DNA of 64,000 bases, from positions 21,700,001-21,764,000 of the forward strand of contig CM114271.1 in assembly GCA_050084515.1 (NCBI GenBank), read 5' to 3'. A program made the translations under genes and the position numbers. The notes under the pieces were generated by a model, which did not search any database, was not told where the DNA came from, and was given only the letters and a program-made list of their open reading frames with translations. This document shows, piece by piece, positions 55,399-64,000 of this stretch. Position 1 is the first letter of the stretch. Every line of letters starts with the position of its first letter. The DNA comes from Blasia pusilla (taxonomy: Eukaryota; Marchantiophyta; Marchantiopsida; Blasiales).

Positions 55399-57427
55399 CC
55401 GAATTTGACTCGTCACGGATCCGAGTGGGTACTCATTCTTGATGATCCACGATTGCGCCGTCCTCCACTTCAGTGACCTCTTGACGCACTCGAGGTTGAA
55501 AAGCTCGTCCTCGCTCCCTCCAATCAAAACTAAGAAGCAGCCCCTGTCACTCAGATAAGCGTCTGCAAAGGAAAACAGGAGCGCGATCTGGTCATAAGAA
55601 AGGGGAACATTCCAGTCTGGGACCCTGTCGGACGGATTCTTGTCCCATAATCGCAACCCCGAGGGCAAATCAGCGATCAAGAGATCCACCGCTACCTCTT
55701 CGACCACCCCATGGACTGTCCAGGGAGCATGCCCATTTCGTTGAAGCTTCCGTCCCAACGTTGTCAATTTGTCGATGGCGGGTGTCGACGATTGAGAACT
55801 GAAACTTTTCAGCTCATCCAGTAGATTCGTGAACTGAAGGATGACGCTTGTCCGGGTCGTTTTTTCTCTATGTCTTCCCAAGGATGATGGACTATATTCT
55901 CCTTGGGACAACCCTGGCGCCTCTCGCTTCCGCTTCTCCCGAGTCTGTGGTTGGCTTGTTGGAGTCTCTATAACCTCAGACTGTGGTGGGGTTTTTTTCG
56001 CAGAGGACCTCGTCCGACCCTCTCTCCCCGCTCGCCCGGACGATTCAGGCTCTGGCCTTGAATCTTCAGCCTCTCTTTGGGAAGACTCGGCCTCAGAATT
56101 CTTCCATCCCCTTGCCTTGCCTTTGAGACCCGCTGTAGATTTGTCTTTGGCTATGTGGACCTTGGAAGCCAACTTCGCTGTCTCGAGGGCTTGCTCTTCC
56201 GCATCTCCTCCGAAAAAATCTTCAGGCTGCACAAAATTGGGGATGTCGTCCCGTCCTGCGGCCACTGCATCATAAAGCACGCGTAGATCTTTCTCGGTAA
56301 TGTCCTCAAGGTCGTTGAAGTCTAGCCAAATCGGGCAATTCTCCACCTCCCAATCGGACATGCGCTCAGCCATCTCCGTGTCGTACATGGAGAATGTCTC
56401 TCCATCAGGCGGAGAAGCCCACAATTTGTAGGCTGCCAGTATTTTTCCCCGGGTACCTGCATTCTTACAAGGGACGAGGTACCTGAACACCATACGTTGG
56501 GCAGATCTTACTCGAACTGCATCGGCCGCCTGCTCCTGAAGATCTCGCTTCTTCTTTGCGAAATCCCTTTTTTTTCCCTCAATTTCTTCGTCAAGGTCTG
56601 CCTGAGGGAGGATGCAATCCTTCAACATCGTCTTGAAACCTGGGTTTTTGATGGGCTTGTCCCGGATGTTATCAAGCCAAAGTTCAAAATCTACAACACT
56701 CTCCAAGTTTGCTTCCTCCGGAAGTGGCCCTATTCTTTTCAGCTCCGCTTGGAGACCGTCGAGCATGGACTTCCCGATAAGCCGCAACGCGTCCCAGAAC
56801 AACCATTCGCGGAGCCAGTGGGAGATCACTGGATCAGAGACACCCGGAGGATGGTGTGCCGCCCTCTTTTGGGCCTCTGTGCCCTCGAGACTGATTTTCA
56901 TCAGTCGTATTCTCCTAAATTTTCTTATTCCAAACAAGGCAAATCGATGCACGCGATCGAGAGACACTTTCTCCCCAATCCGACCTTGCGGATCTTCATC
57001 CCTTTTCCGCTTGCGCTTGATTATCGCCTTTAGCACCTTGTAGAAATCCGAACCAAGTTCGGGGTTGAGAATGGCGATATAGCACTGCATCTTGCTTGCC
57101 GTGTACTTCGTAGCTGCAGATACTGCAGCTTGGATGAATTTTGCATGCTCAGACAGAGATACTTTCTCCCTCTGCTCCAGCTCCAATGCAGCGCTCTTCT
57201 TGGCGGCCTGTATCTTCGACCAGCAAAGGATTGTGACGGCTGCATCTTGGGAGATAAATTTATTTGCCAAAGTCTTCTTTTTGATTTGTGCACCCTTTTC
57301 CAGCATCTCATTTACAAGGGCGTCGCCCAAGAACCCCTTGTACTCTGCCGGGTGCGTCGTTAGCACTTTCTTTCCCCGATCGCAATTCTGGATCCAGTGG
57401 TGGGTGACATTCCCCTCCGATACAATC
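55399..57427 (-). CDS. Methyltransferase-like gene of transposon B, exon 3 (linker and motif IV)
   Basis: A 2029-nt exon, 676 uninterrupted codons, acceptor TGTGCAG|G and donor CGG|GTAAGG, phases consistent with exons 2 and 4. Regions in order: EGNVTHHWIQ and helices with ILCWSKIQAAKKSAALELE (1-110); a KRKRKRDEDP nuclear-localisation-like patch (about 140); helices with ILPQADLDEEIEGKKRDFAK (about 230-310); a WASPPDGETFSMYDTEM block (about 335); a Lys/Ser/Glu-rich disordered stretch with GREGRTRSSAKKTPP (about 450-520); then IADLPSGLRLWDKNP (motif IV position, 55657-55671) and FADAYLSDRGCFLVLIGG, like the strand-turn after the active site. DLPSG replaces the catalytic DPPY/SPPY, so catalysis is doubtful. 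The preserved frame makes this the best copy. Confidence 0.65.
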
Positions 57428-58107
57428 CTGCACATCCAAACTCAATATAAGAAAATTTGTAAGTTACATGGGTTCTGCAACCCGTCGGACTCTGATAGGT
57501 CGTCACAGCTCAAGGTTGGATTGTAGCAACGAGCTAAATTATGCAACCCATCGGAGTCCGACGGATTGCATTCAGATTTGTGATTGCCTGGTTTCAACCC
57601 GTCGGACTCCGACGGGTTGTTAGATAGTCCGTATCAAAAGTGAACATATCAACCCGTCAGAGTCCGACAGGTTGCGCAATTTCAATGAAAGTTGCAATTT
57701 GACGCCAAAAATGTAGCTCCCAACTTCCGAATACAATGTGTCGGACTCCGACGAGTTGCTTTCGGCCAAAGACATCAAAAAACCTCCAAAAATAGCTTCG
57801 AGTCAAGCAACCCGTCGGACTCCGATGAGTTGCTTTCTTCAAAAAACATCCAAAAAATGGGGCGAGTCGAGCAACTCGTCGGACTTCGACGAGTTGCTTT
57901 GGGCCAAAAACATCCTAAACCTGTGGTGAGTCGAACAACTCCTCGGACTCCGACGAGTTGCTTTCAGCCAAAAACATCCTAAACCATTGATCAATCGAGC
58001 AACTCGTCGGAGTTCGACGAGTTGCTTTGGGCCAAAAACATCCCAAAAATAGTGGCGACTCAAACAACTTGTCGGAGTCCGACGGTTTGCAGCAAGAAGA
58101 AACTTAC
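57428..58107. repeat. Periodic palindrome array in intron 2 of the transposon B gene
   Basis: About ten palindromes. The six nearest exon 2 start at about 57733, 57807, 57871, 57935, 57999 and 58074, so three consecutive intervals are 64 bp. The conserved spacer is again GGCCAAAAACATCC-like. Orthologous to 43447-44070 in copy A but with different individual repeats mutated. Confidence 0.85.
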
Positions 58108-58204
58108 GTGTTCATGGCATGCATGGCCATCTCCACCGTTGCAATCGGCAGAGTGGAATTCTCGGGGCGTTGTGGCCCTCCATCAGTGCCATCTGCTTTA
58201 CCAC
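58108..58204 (-). pseudogene. Methyltransferase-like gene of transposon B, exon 2 (ParB-like part deleted)
   Basis: Acceptor GTGATAG|GTGG and donor AACAC|GTAAGT match copy A, but only 97 nt remain of 473. The 376-nt deletion removes the DGNHR region and shifts the frame, so exon 1 cannot be joined productively to exon 3 through this exon. Confidence 0.65.
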
Positions 58205-58302
58205 CTATCACAACGGGGACAAGATCAATAAGCTACAGTGAATTGCCAATGAATTGCAACATGGGCCTTCACATAATTCAAAAAACACATATCCTCTCTT
58301 AC

Positions 58303-58932
58303 CCGCTCGAAGATTGGGTCGGTGTCTTGGCCATCCAACTGCTCTGAGACAGCAGCTGGCAAGTCCACTGGAAACTCGTCGATGCGATAGAGGTCGATTT
58401 CTTCCGCCGGGCTTAGAGACGAGGATGACCGCTCTCCTGCTTCTTCAGCGATGTCCACCATCTCCACGCTGGCGGTCCTCATGACCTCATCGTCCGTGAT
58501 CTGAACTTTGGCCGTTTCCGCTATATTGATTGTGTCCCGGGACTTCATCGGGGACATTTCCCGCATCTCAACACTTTTGGTTGGACGGGCAGGGCTTTCT
58601 TCAATGGCTATTGCTTTTTCCCTCCGAGCTTTAGCCAATTCTGCTCTCCTCACCGACGCGTCCAAACGCTTCTTTTCTCGCTTTTCGTCGGCGACCCTTT
58701 TCTTCAAGGCCTGCGACGCCTCTGCCTCTACGTTCTATTTATCGAGCGCCTCCTGTACACGTTTTGCAAGAAGCTTCTCCTTGTGCATCTCCGCTTCCCT
58801 TTCTCGCTCCTCGATTTCTTGCTGCCTTATCTCATTGGCCGAACGAGGCCCTGGAGATGGTGACGCAGGAGTCCTCATGGACTTGGGAGTGAAGCTCCCA
58901 GACTTGTTTGCTTGAGATTTTTTCCTCGTCAT
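58303..58932 (-). pseudogene. Methyltransferase-like gene of transposon B, exon 1 (coiled coil)
   Basis: A 630-nt exon (210 codons) from MTRKKSQANKSGSFTPKSMR to DPIFER, donor CGG|GTAAGA. Mostly charged: EIEEREREAEMHKEKLLAKR, a TAG stop at about 58737, then KKRVADEKREKKRLDASVRR and an acidic SSLSPAEEIDLYRIDEFP end. The TAG stands where AAA-CAG-AAC is the likely ancestral reading. Apart from that stop the frame is open. The upstream frame to 59124 may be untranslated leader. Confidence 0.6.
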
Positions 58933-60465
58933 TTTTCCCAGAAATGCCTCCACCCATGTGCACGATGAATCGCTTGATGAGTCGCCTTGCTGATGTCGAG
59001 ATGAGTCACCTTGATGGGTAGCTCGAATCGTCTCGCGATCGTTCGCTCGAACCATCTTGCGATCGTTCGCTCGTATCGTCTCGCGATGAGTCGCCGTGTA
59101 AAGCGCCCCTTGGTATCTGGTCAACAGCTGCGCGGGAGAGCAATGGAGATCGCGAAATGAAAAACCGGAAATGAGCGATTTCTCCCCTATTTATACTTTT
59201 CGAGCCGTTGGGCTGACCGTTGGGTCGCATCGTCCTTCCGACAGCGACGTGCCGGCCGTTACGGAAGTCTGGACGTGAAAAACAGCAACCCGACAGCTTC
59301 GACGGGTTGTGCGCTTCCCTAGGGTTCAAGGCATCCGTCCTCGTGGCAACCCGTCGGAGTCCAACAGGTTGCGCGCGTCCGCCGTCCTAGGACGAGAACG
59401 CAAGGTGCGCAAGCAACCCGTCGGAGACCGACAGGTTGAGCGCCTCCGCTGTCTTCAGACAAGAATGCGAGGTACACGCGCAACTCGTCAGAGACTGACA
59501 GGTTGCGCGCCTCCGCCGTCTTCGGACAAGAACAGGAGGTACGCGCGCAACCCGTCGGAGATCGTTGGGTTGCACGCTTTGGAGACCGTTGGGTTGCAAC
59601 GCGGGCTTCCGTGCAACTCCTCGGAGGCCGACAAGTTGCACGCTTCCTTCATGTAAGCGAAACAAGGCAAGGCCCTTGCGCAACCCATCTGAGGGCGACG
59701 GGTTGCACGCCTCGCCGTCTTTGGGCAAGAAGGTGCGGCACCTGCGGAACTCGTCGGAAACAGACGGTTTGCACGCTTCCTTCATGTAAGTGTTACACCA
59801 TGAGATAATTGGGCAACCCCTCTGATGCCGACTGGTTGCGCGCCTCCGCGTCTTTGGGCAAGAAGGCGCGGTACCCGCGCAACTCGTCGGAGAGCGACGG
59901 GTTGCCAGCTTTGTTCATGTTTGCGTTACAAGGTAAGGCAGAAGCATGCAACCTGTCCAAAGCCAACAGGTTGCAGGATTCACTTAGCTTGGGTTAATAG
60001 TTGAGTTACCAGGGCAACCCGTCGGTTATCGACAGGTTGCACGCTTTTCTATCCCTCGGGAAACAATGCGACAACGTATTGTTCCAAGGAAACCCATTGC
60101 AATCCGATGGGTTACAAGATGTACCATGAGTTGGACAATCCCGCAAAACCAAGCGATATCTTGTGTTTGATGCTAGCAAAATCGCCTCAAAAGATCTTCG
60201 GTCGGCAAGAAGGGGATACCAACCCAACGGACTCCGACGGGTTCCAACAAAATGAAGTGTGTTTCGCAACGCACGTCTCTACTTCCCAAATCCTGTAACC
60301 CACCTGACTCGAGAGGTTGTAACAGAATTGAATCCATTGTATCAGACAATTTCACCTACCAAACTTCACCTTGTCAATCAAATTCTGTCAGGAGAATCTG
60401 AGTTCCTATTCACTATAAATTAAACATTCTCATTCTCAGTCTCCTCTTGTTGGAATCTTCTGGGA
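58933..60465. promoter_or_regulatory. Divergent intergenic region of transposon B with palindromes
   Basis: Between the start codons of the two divergent genes. Starts with a GATGAGTCGC/CTCGAATCGTCTCGCGAT repeat (58975-59090), then carries at least twelve palindromes between 59285 and 60050 and two weaker ones to 60315. Spacers such as GCGCGCCTCCGCCGTCTT and CACGCTTCCTTCATGTAAGC recur. Colinear with 45309-46628. Confidence 0.7.
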
Positions 60466-61140
60466 ATGGATACTTATGTGAAGCTCACTTATGGCAGTCA
60501 TCTAGCGGCCCTTCCTCAATCAAAAATCGTTCGACCGCAAGCTCTAGAGTCTTTCATAGCAGTGGATGAAAATTTTCTCTCTCTTCGATTTCTTCTCTAA
60601 ATTGGAACCATCTTTGTATCCAAGGATGTTAGGGTGGACGGTACGGAGGACATAATAGGTGAGACAATCCAGCCAGTGATTGCAGACCGTAAAGTATGGA
60701 ATCTCCTACCTCTAGCAAATGGTCAATACAGAGTTTACGGCTTGCCCCTGAATTCGTCTGTTTCCCAAGTAGACGATCGAGAATTTCCTAGTGCACCGAG
60801 CTCTACGTTTGCAACTCCTAGCTCAGTAGATCCGGCTTCGACTCCAACTTCACACACTCGTAACAATGTTGTTCTTCCTGAAGAGATTCCGGATGTTATC
60901 AACCTCAGTGGATCTGTCGGACACCAACCGGGCCCTCTATCCGCCTCCTCGTTCCTCTTTCGAATATCAGGCAATAGTTTGCTTTTGTCTCTGGCCTTGA
61001 AAATGTTCAAGCACATTCTTGTCGACGAGGTGCCGCCCACGTACGATGGTATTTGCATTTTTGAGTTGCCTCCACTTGTTGCTCTTGCTCAAAAGAAAGA
61101 TAGAGGATGCTTGAAGGGTATGGACAGAAAGTCTGATTGT
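60466..61140 (+). pseudogene. Transposase of transposon B, N-terminal part
   Basis: Starts MDTYVKLTYGSHLAALPQSK, closely matching copy A. An in-frame TAA at about 60598 stands where copy A has CAA. The frame then runs open (LPEEIPDVINLSGSVGHQPG, KMFKHILVDEVPPTYDG) to KSDC at 61140, where sequence jumps directly to the distal exon. The zinc-binding and catalytic parts present in copy A are deleted. Confidence 0.65.
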
Positions 61141-62160
61141 ATTTGGGGACCCCGGACCGCTCCCAAATCCGTGATGGAGACCCTTCTCCAAAATCAGTGA
61201 ATGTCTTATTTCAAAAGCCCTCCGTTGCTGGAAGTTTGCAACATCATGTCACTAGAGTGGTTCAACAATATGGGATTCCGGTAATGGAGGTGGATTGCAA
61301 CCTAAAACGGTGGCATATATCTCGGAGTAACCCAGGACATGGACCCACCTGAAGGGCAAGATCTGATGGCATTAGGAGAGCATGCGGCACTTTCCTAAAT
61401 AAGAACTGTACAAGGATTGGACGACCACTGCCTGGGTTTTGGGGATTCAAAACCTTTGATCGTTTCACGAGGACCGGGGATCAATTGAAGTACTTCTTCT
61501 GTCCAAATGAATCTTGCGCTTTCTGGAAGTCTTATCCGGATGCCATTGGAGCTCCGGGGAATACCCCCACGATTTGGCCCATCGTTACAGGTAAAAATTG
61601 CACTCAAGACGAAGTGGACAATCTTACAAGTGTCGGTTTCAGACTTGTAGACGGGGGAAGTTCGGAGCATGTTTGCATTATAGAGACCTTCGCATTTCGT
61701 ATTCAACCCAAGATTGATGTCAAGATGTACCGGAGAAGGTGGATGATCTCAATCCACTATTTCTGTTTGAGTCTAGAAATGGGGTGAAGAGAAACAGAAT
61801 GTGTAGGCCAATGGTGGAGAGAGCAAAGCGAATTGCATCAGCTTGAGAGGCAAAAATGGAGATCATCGCCACAAAAGATGTCAACAGTGGCAATGGAATA
61901 GGAAGGATGTATTGGATCAAGAAAAAAATTGTAAATTCAAGTGTCACAGGGGTGTATGTGGTGCACATCTGTTGCTTTCCCACATGTTCATGTGATGACT
62001 TTGTCCAAAGAGAGACAAGTGGCAAAAGGTTTTTTCCCTTGTAAGCACATGTACTATGTATTGCTGGCAGTTTTAAGAGAGTCGGAGGTAGGAGTAGGAA
62101 TCCACCAACCAATTTTGTCCCTCAAAGAAGTGCGAAGTATTTTAAACAAACCACTTTGAG
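61141..62160 (+). pseudogene. Transposase of transposon B, distal part with SWIM zinc finger
   Basis: From 61141 the sequence matches copy A 50749-50950 (GTPDCSQI-like, QQYGIPVMEVDCNLKRWHIS). It continues beyond what copy A preserves: GFWGFKTFDRFTRTGDQLKY, FFCPNESCAFWKSYP and HVCIIETFAFRIQP. The end encodes a SWIM finger, CSCDDFVQ then, after a one-base slip in a T-run near 62033, FFPCKHMYYVLLAVL, giving the C-x-C-x(n)-C-x-H pattern common at the C-terminus of MULE-type transposases. The stop is at about 62157. Frames change several times; non-functional. Confidence 0.65.
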
Positions 62161-62430
62161 GATGCAAAATGAGGTTTTAGACTGTACTTTCATTTTTCCA
62201 TAACCTTCACTTTGAGCTTGAACTTCATTCAGCCTAGGGCAAATGATAGATTTTTTCCAGACCTTGGATGGAAAAAGTGATTGGTTCCACACTTATGATT
62301 CCACTGATTTTTCAGTTTTCTAAATTTTGTGCAATTTGCAACTCGTCGGACTCAGAGGGGTTGCCAAAATGTGGAAGAGGAAAAAAAACTGTGGGAGTGC
62401 TTAAGAACTAAGCAGAAAAGTGCAAAAAAA
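62161..62430. mobile_element. Terminal region of transposon B, transposase side
   Basis: AT-rich tail after the transposase stop, with one palindrome variant (GCAACTCGTCGGACTCAGAG at 62337). The outer end of the element could not be fixed. Confidence 0.4.
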
Positions 62431-62439
62431 ATCACACAG

Positions 62440-62580
62440 AAAGTTTCCTCTCTTCAACCCAACGGAAACTCTCTTCAAATCACAGGAAACTCTCTTCAAA
62501 TCACAGGAAACTCTCTTTTGGTTGAAGGTAGTTTCCTCTCTCCTCTCTCCTCTCTTCCTCTCTTCCTCTCCTCTTACCCC
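62440..62580. repeat. GGAAACTCTCTTCAAATCACA tandem repeat and CT-rich block
   Basis: GAAACTCTCTTCAAATCACA occurs twice in tandem (about 62467-62510), followed by a CTCTCTCCTCTCTTCCTCTC block that is the reverse complement of the GA-rich junction repeats at 50958 and 52487. Confidence 0.7.
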
Positions 62581-63520
62581 ACCTCGCATGTTAGGTACAC
62601 TCCCCTGGTTTGCATAGTTTTGTTGATGATACACTCCTCGACACAACCAACAAGTGAAGTTTGGCCCATGCTTATTACCATACAATGGCCTAAGTTTCAC
62701 ATGCATTGACTCTATGTAACCCCTTTTTGCTCCAAGTGTCACCACTTTCTCTCTAAGGCTACATGATTGTGTGTGTGGGATGGTTGATGCAAGTGGTGTC
62801 TTCATCGTGATCACAAAGAGCCCCTCCTTAGTGACTTGCAACTCAACATGCTCTATCAACAAGAATATCAACTTTTGTGTCAAGCCATTTGGTGATTATG
62901 AGATGATTTCCTACACTCACACATGTCTCAATAAGACACAATTGAGCATATGATACCAAGAATATATGGCTTGGGCCTCAATCACCCATGGATGGAAACA
63001 GTCAACCCTTGTTATTAGGTATAGGCCTCACATATATTCTTACCCTATAGATGTTTGAAGTTTTGGATGCTCAATAAATTCTCATTCCAAATATCTCAGT
63101 AGTTGTTTCCCAACTCCTTGAAGAACTCCACAAGCTCGTCAAATGTAGTCAGTTTCCATTGTCTAACTCTAGTTTCTCTCTAATCAACAATGTCTCCTAG
63201 CTCTCCATAAAGCTAGATGAGTCTGGGAGCTCAAGGTTGGTCATAGAAAGCCACAAAATATGATTGGTCACATCCACATAGTTTAGACATATGATTATTT
63301 ATCCTCCATGCCTCAATCTCTAATGCATGCATAGCGAGAGAACTTGTGGCAATCTTCCATTGATGGACCCTCCAAGTGTTGAAACACCATCCTCCAAGAA
63401 ATAAATGGATCATTCTTCCTTGCGTCTCATGGCCCCATGTGCATCAAACCATGCTATATAATCTACGGTGGAATCACTTAGCTCTTAGATTCTAGTTGCA
63501 ACCAAAAATTATTGGAGGAC
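62581..63520 (-). pseudogene. Retrotransposon gag remnant
   Basis: Minus-strand protein-like segments in order from 63420: HQWKIATSSLAMHALEIEAW, NNHMSKLCGCDQSYFVAFYD, RQWKLTTFDELVEFFKELGN, then a zinc-knuckle-like CWLCRGVYHQQNY near 62640-62690. The order (gag core, then knuckle) fits an LTR-retrotransposon gag. Several stops and frame changes. The knuckle lacks its last Cys. Family (copia or gypsy) not determined. Confidence 0.45.
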
Positions 63521-64000
63521 ACCCTCCCACTATTGTCTCCTATCTCCCACAAGTGAAGTGTGGTGCAAATGGTGGATCCCTATAAAGCGCTAGGAAAGTC
63601 TCTCTATAATGTGCCTTCCTCCTTTGAGGATGACTTGTGTGAGCACCACAAGCATTACTTGGATAGATACTCTCTATACCTCATTTCATTGTGCGTACAT
63701 CCTCCACCACTACTCTCACCAACCCTCCTCTCAAATATTTGAAAGGATATTGTGATCATTTTCATGCCTCTCTTATGTGATTCACTTTCACTTTTGCTCT
63801 CGTGGAGCAAACTAGCTCCTCAACAATCAATAGTGTTGGATTCTCAACATCCACTTCTATGAGTACCATTAATATGATCGGCCCCCTTGTATGAGGAGAA
63901 GCCTAGATTGATGGTTCTGACTTTGACGTCAAAGGAGTCATAGTAATATGACGTAGATGGTTTATGGAGTAACGTTACTAGGATTATCTAACCCTATATT
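63521..64000. other. No gene recognised
   Basis: AT-rich to balanced sequence. A 60-codon plus-strand frame at 63560-63742 has no motif. Possibly the leader of the minus-strand retrotransposon remnant. Confidence 0.35.

Noticed and set aside
54435-58932. Bacterial contamination as source of the ParB/methyltransferase gene
   Set aside because: The gene has spliceosomal-type introns with matching phases, eukaryote-like low-complexity linkers, is repeated in the window and is flanked by plant-type LTRs.

Overview
This is a repeat-dominated piece of a plant-lineage nuclear genome. One single-copy host gene is clear: a three-exon very-long-chain 3-oxoacyl-CoA reductase (KCR, 23513-30028, +) whose first intron is 5.3 kb long and packed with antisense LINE fragments. 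Plant-type KCR sequence, CHG-like mutation patterns in transposons, giant repeat-filled introns and retroelements carrying DNA methyltransferases suggest a streptophyte (charophyte) alga, perhaps Chara-like. That is inference; no marker gene here proves it.

Layout. 1-19 kb: two decayed copies (E1, about 1.9-8.8 kb; E2, about 10.9-19.0 kb) of a Ty3/gypsy family whose polyprotein runs gag, zinc knuckle, retropepsin, a cytosine-5 DNA methyltransferase-like domain, reverse transcriptase. They are interrupted by TATA-bearing LTR blocks, AT-rich repeats, a 1 kb solo LTR and a 0.4 kb inverted-repeat insertion. A second gypsy family (II) contributes LTR plus gag at 8829-10855 and 37436-39796. 19-23 kb: AT-rich sequence and a cluster of MITE-like repeats with termini TA|GGGCGTCTCA. 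23.3-30.1 kb: KCR. 30-37 kb: no convincing gene except one orphan exon near 35 kb; several hairpins and low-order repeats.

39.8-62.2 kb: two long copies (A, about 39.8-51 kb; B, about 53.9-62.4 kb) and a fragment (C, 51.1-52.5 kb) of a large DNA transposon that I do not recognise as a described family. It has two divergent genes. The minus-strand gene has four exons: coiled coil; a ParB-like segment with a DGNHR motif; a long charged linker ending in methyltransferase motif IV (as DLPSG); and motifs X and I of a beta-class amino-methyltransferase. The plus-strand gene encodes a MULE-like transposase with zinc-binding Cys clusters and a SWIM finger. Introns, the divergent promoter region and both ends are studded with dozens of copies of a 27-bp palindrome (arm GCAACYCGTCGGA), while exons lack it. 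A and B have decayed in complementary ways: A keeps the ParB-like exon and the transposase core, B keeps the long methyltransferase exons.

The window therefore holds two unrelated transposon families that each carry a DNA-methyltransferase-type protein. The most interesting hypothesis is that the palindromes are cis-acting, parS-like binding or modification sites for the ParB/methyltransferase protein of the same transposon. 62.4-64 kb holds GA-rich repeats and a minus-strand retrotransposon gag remnant.
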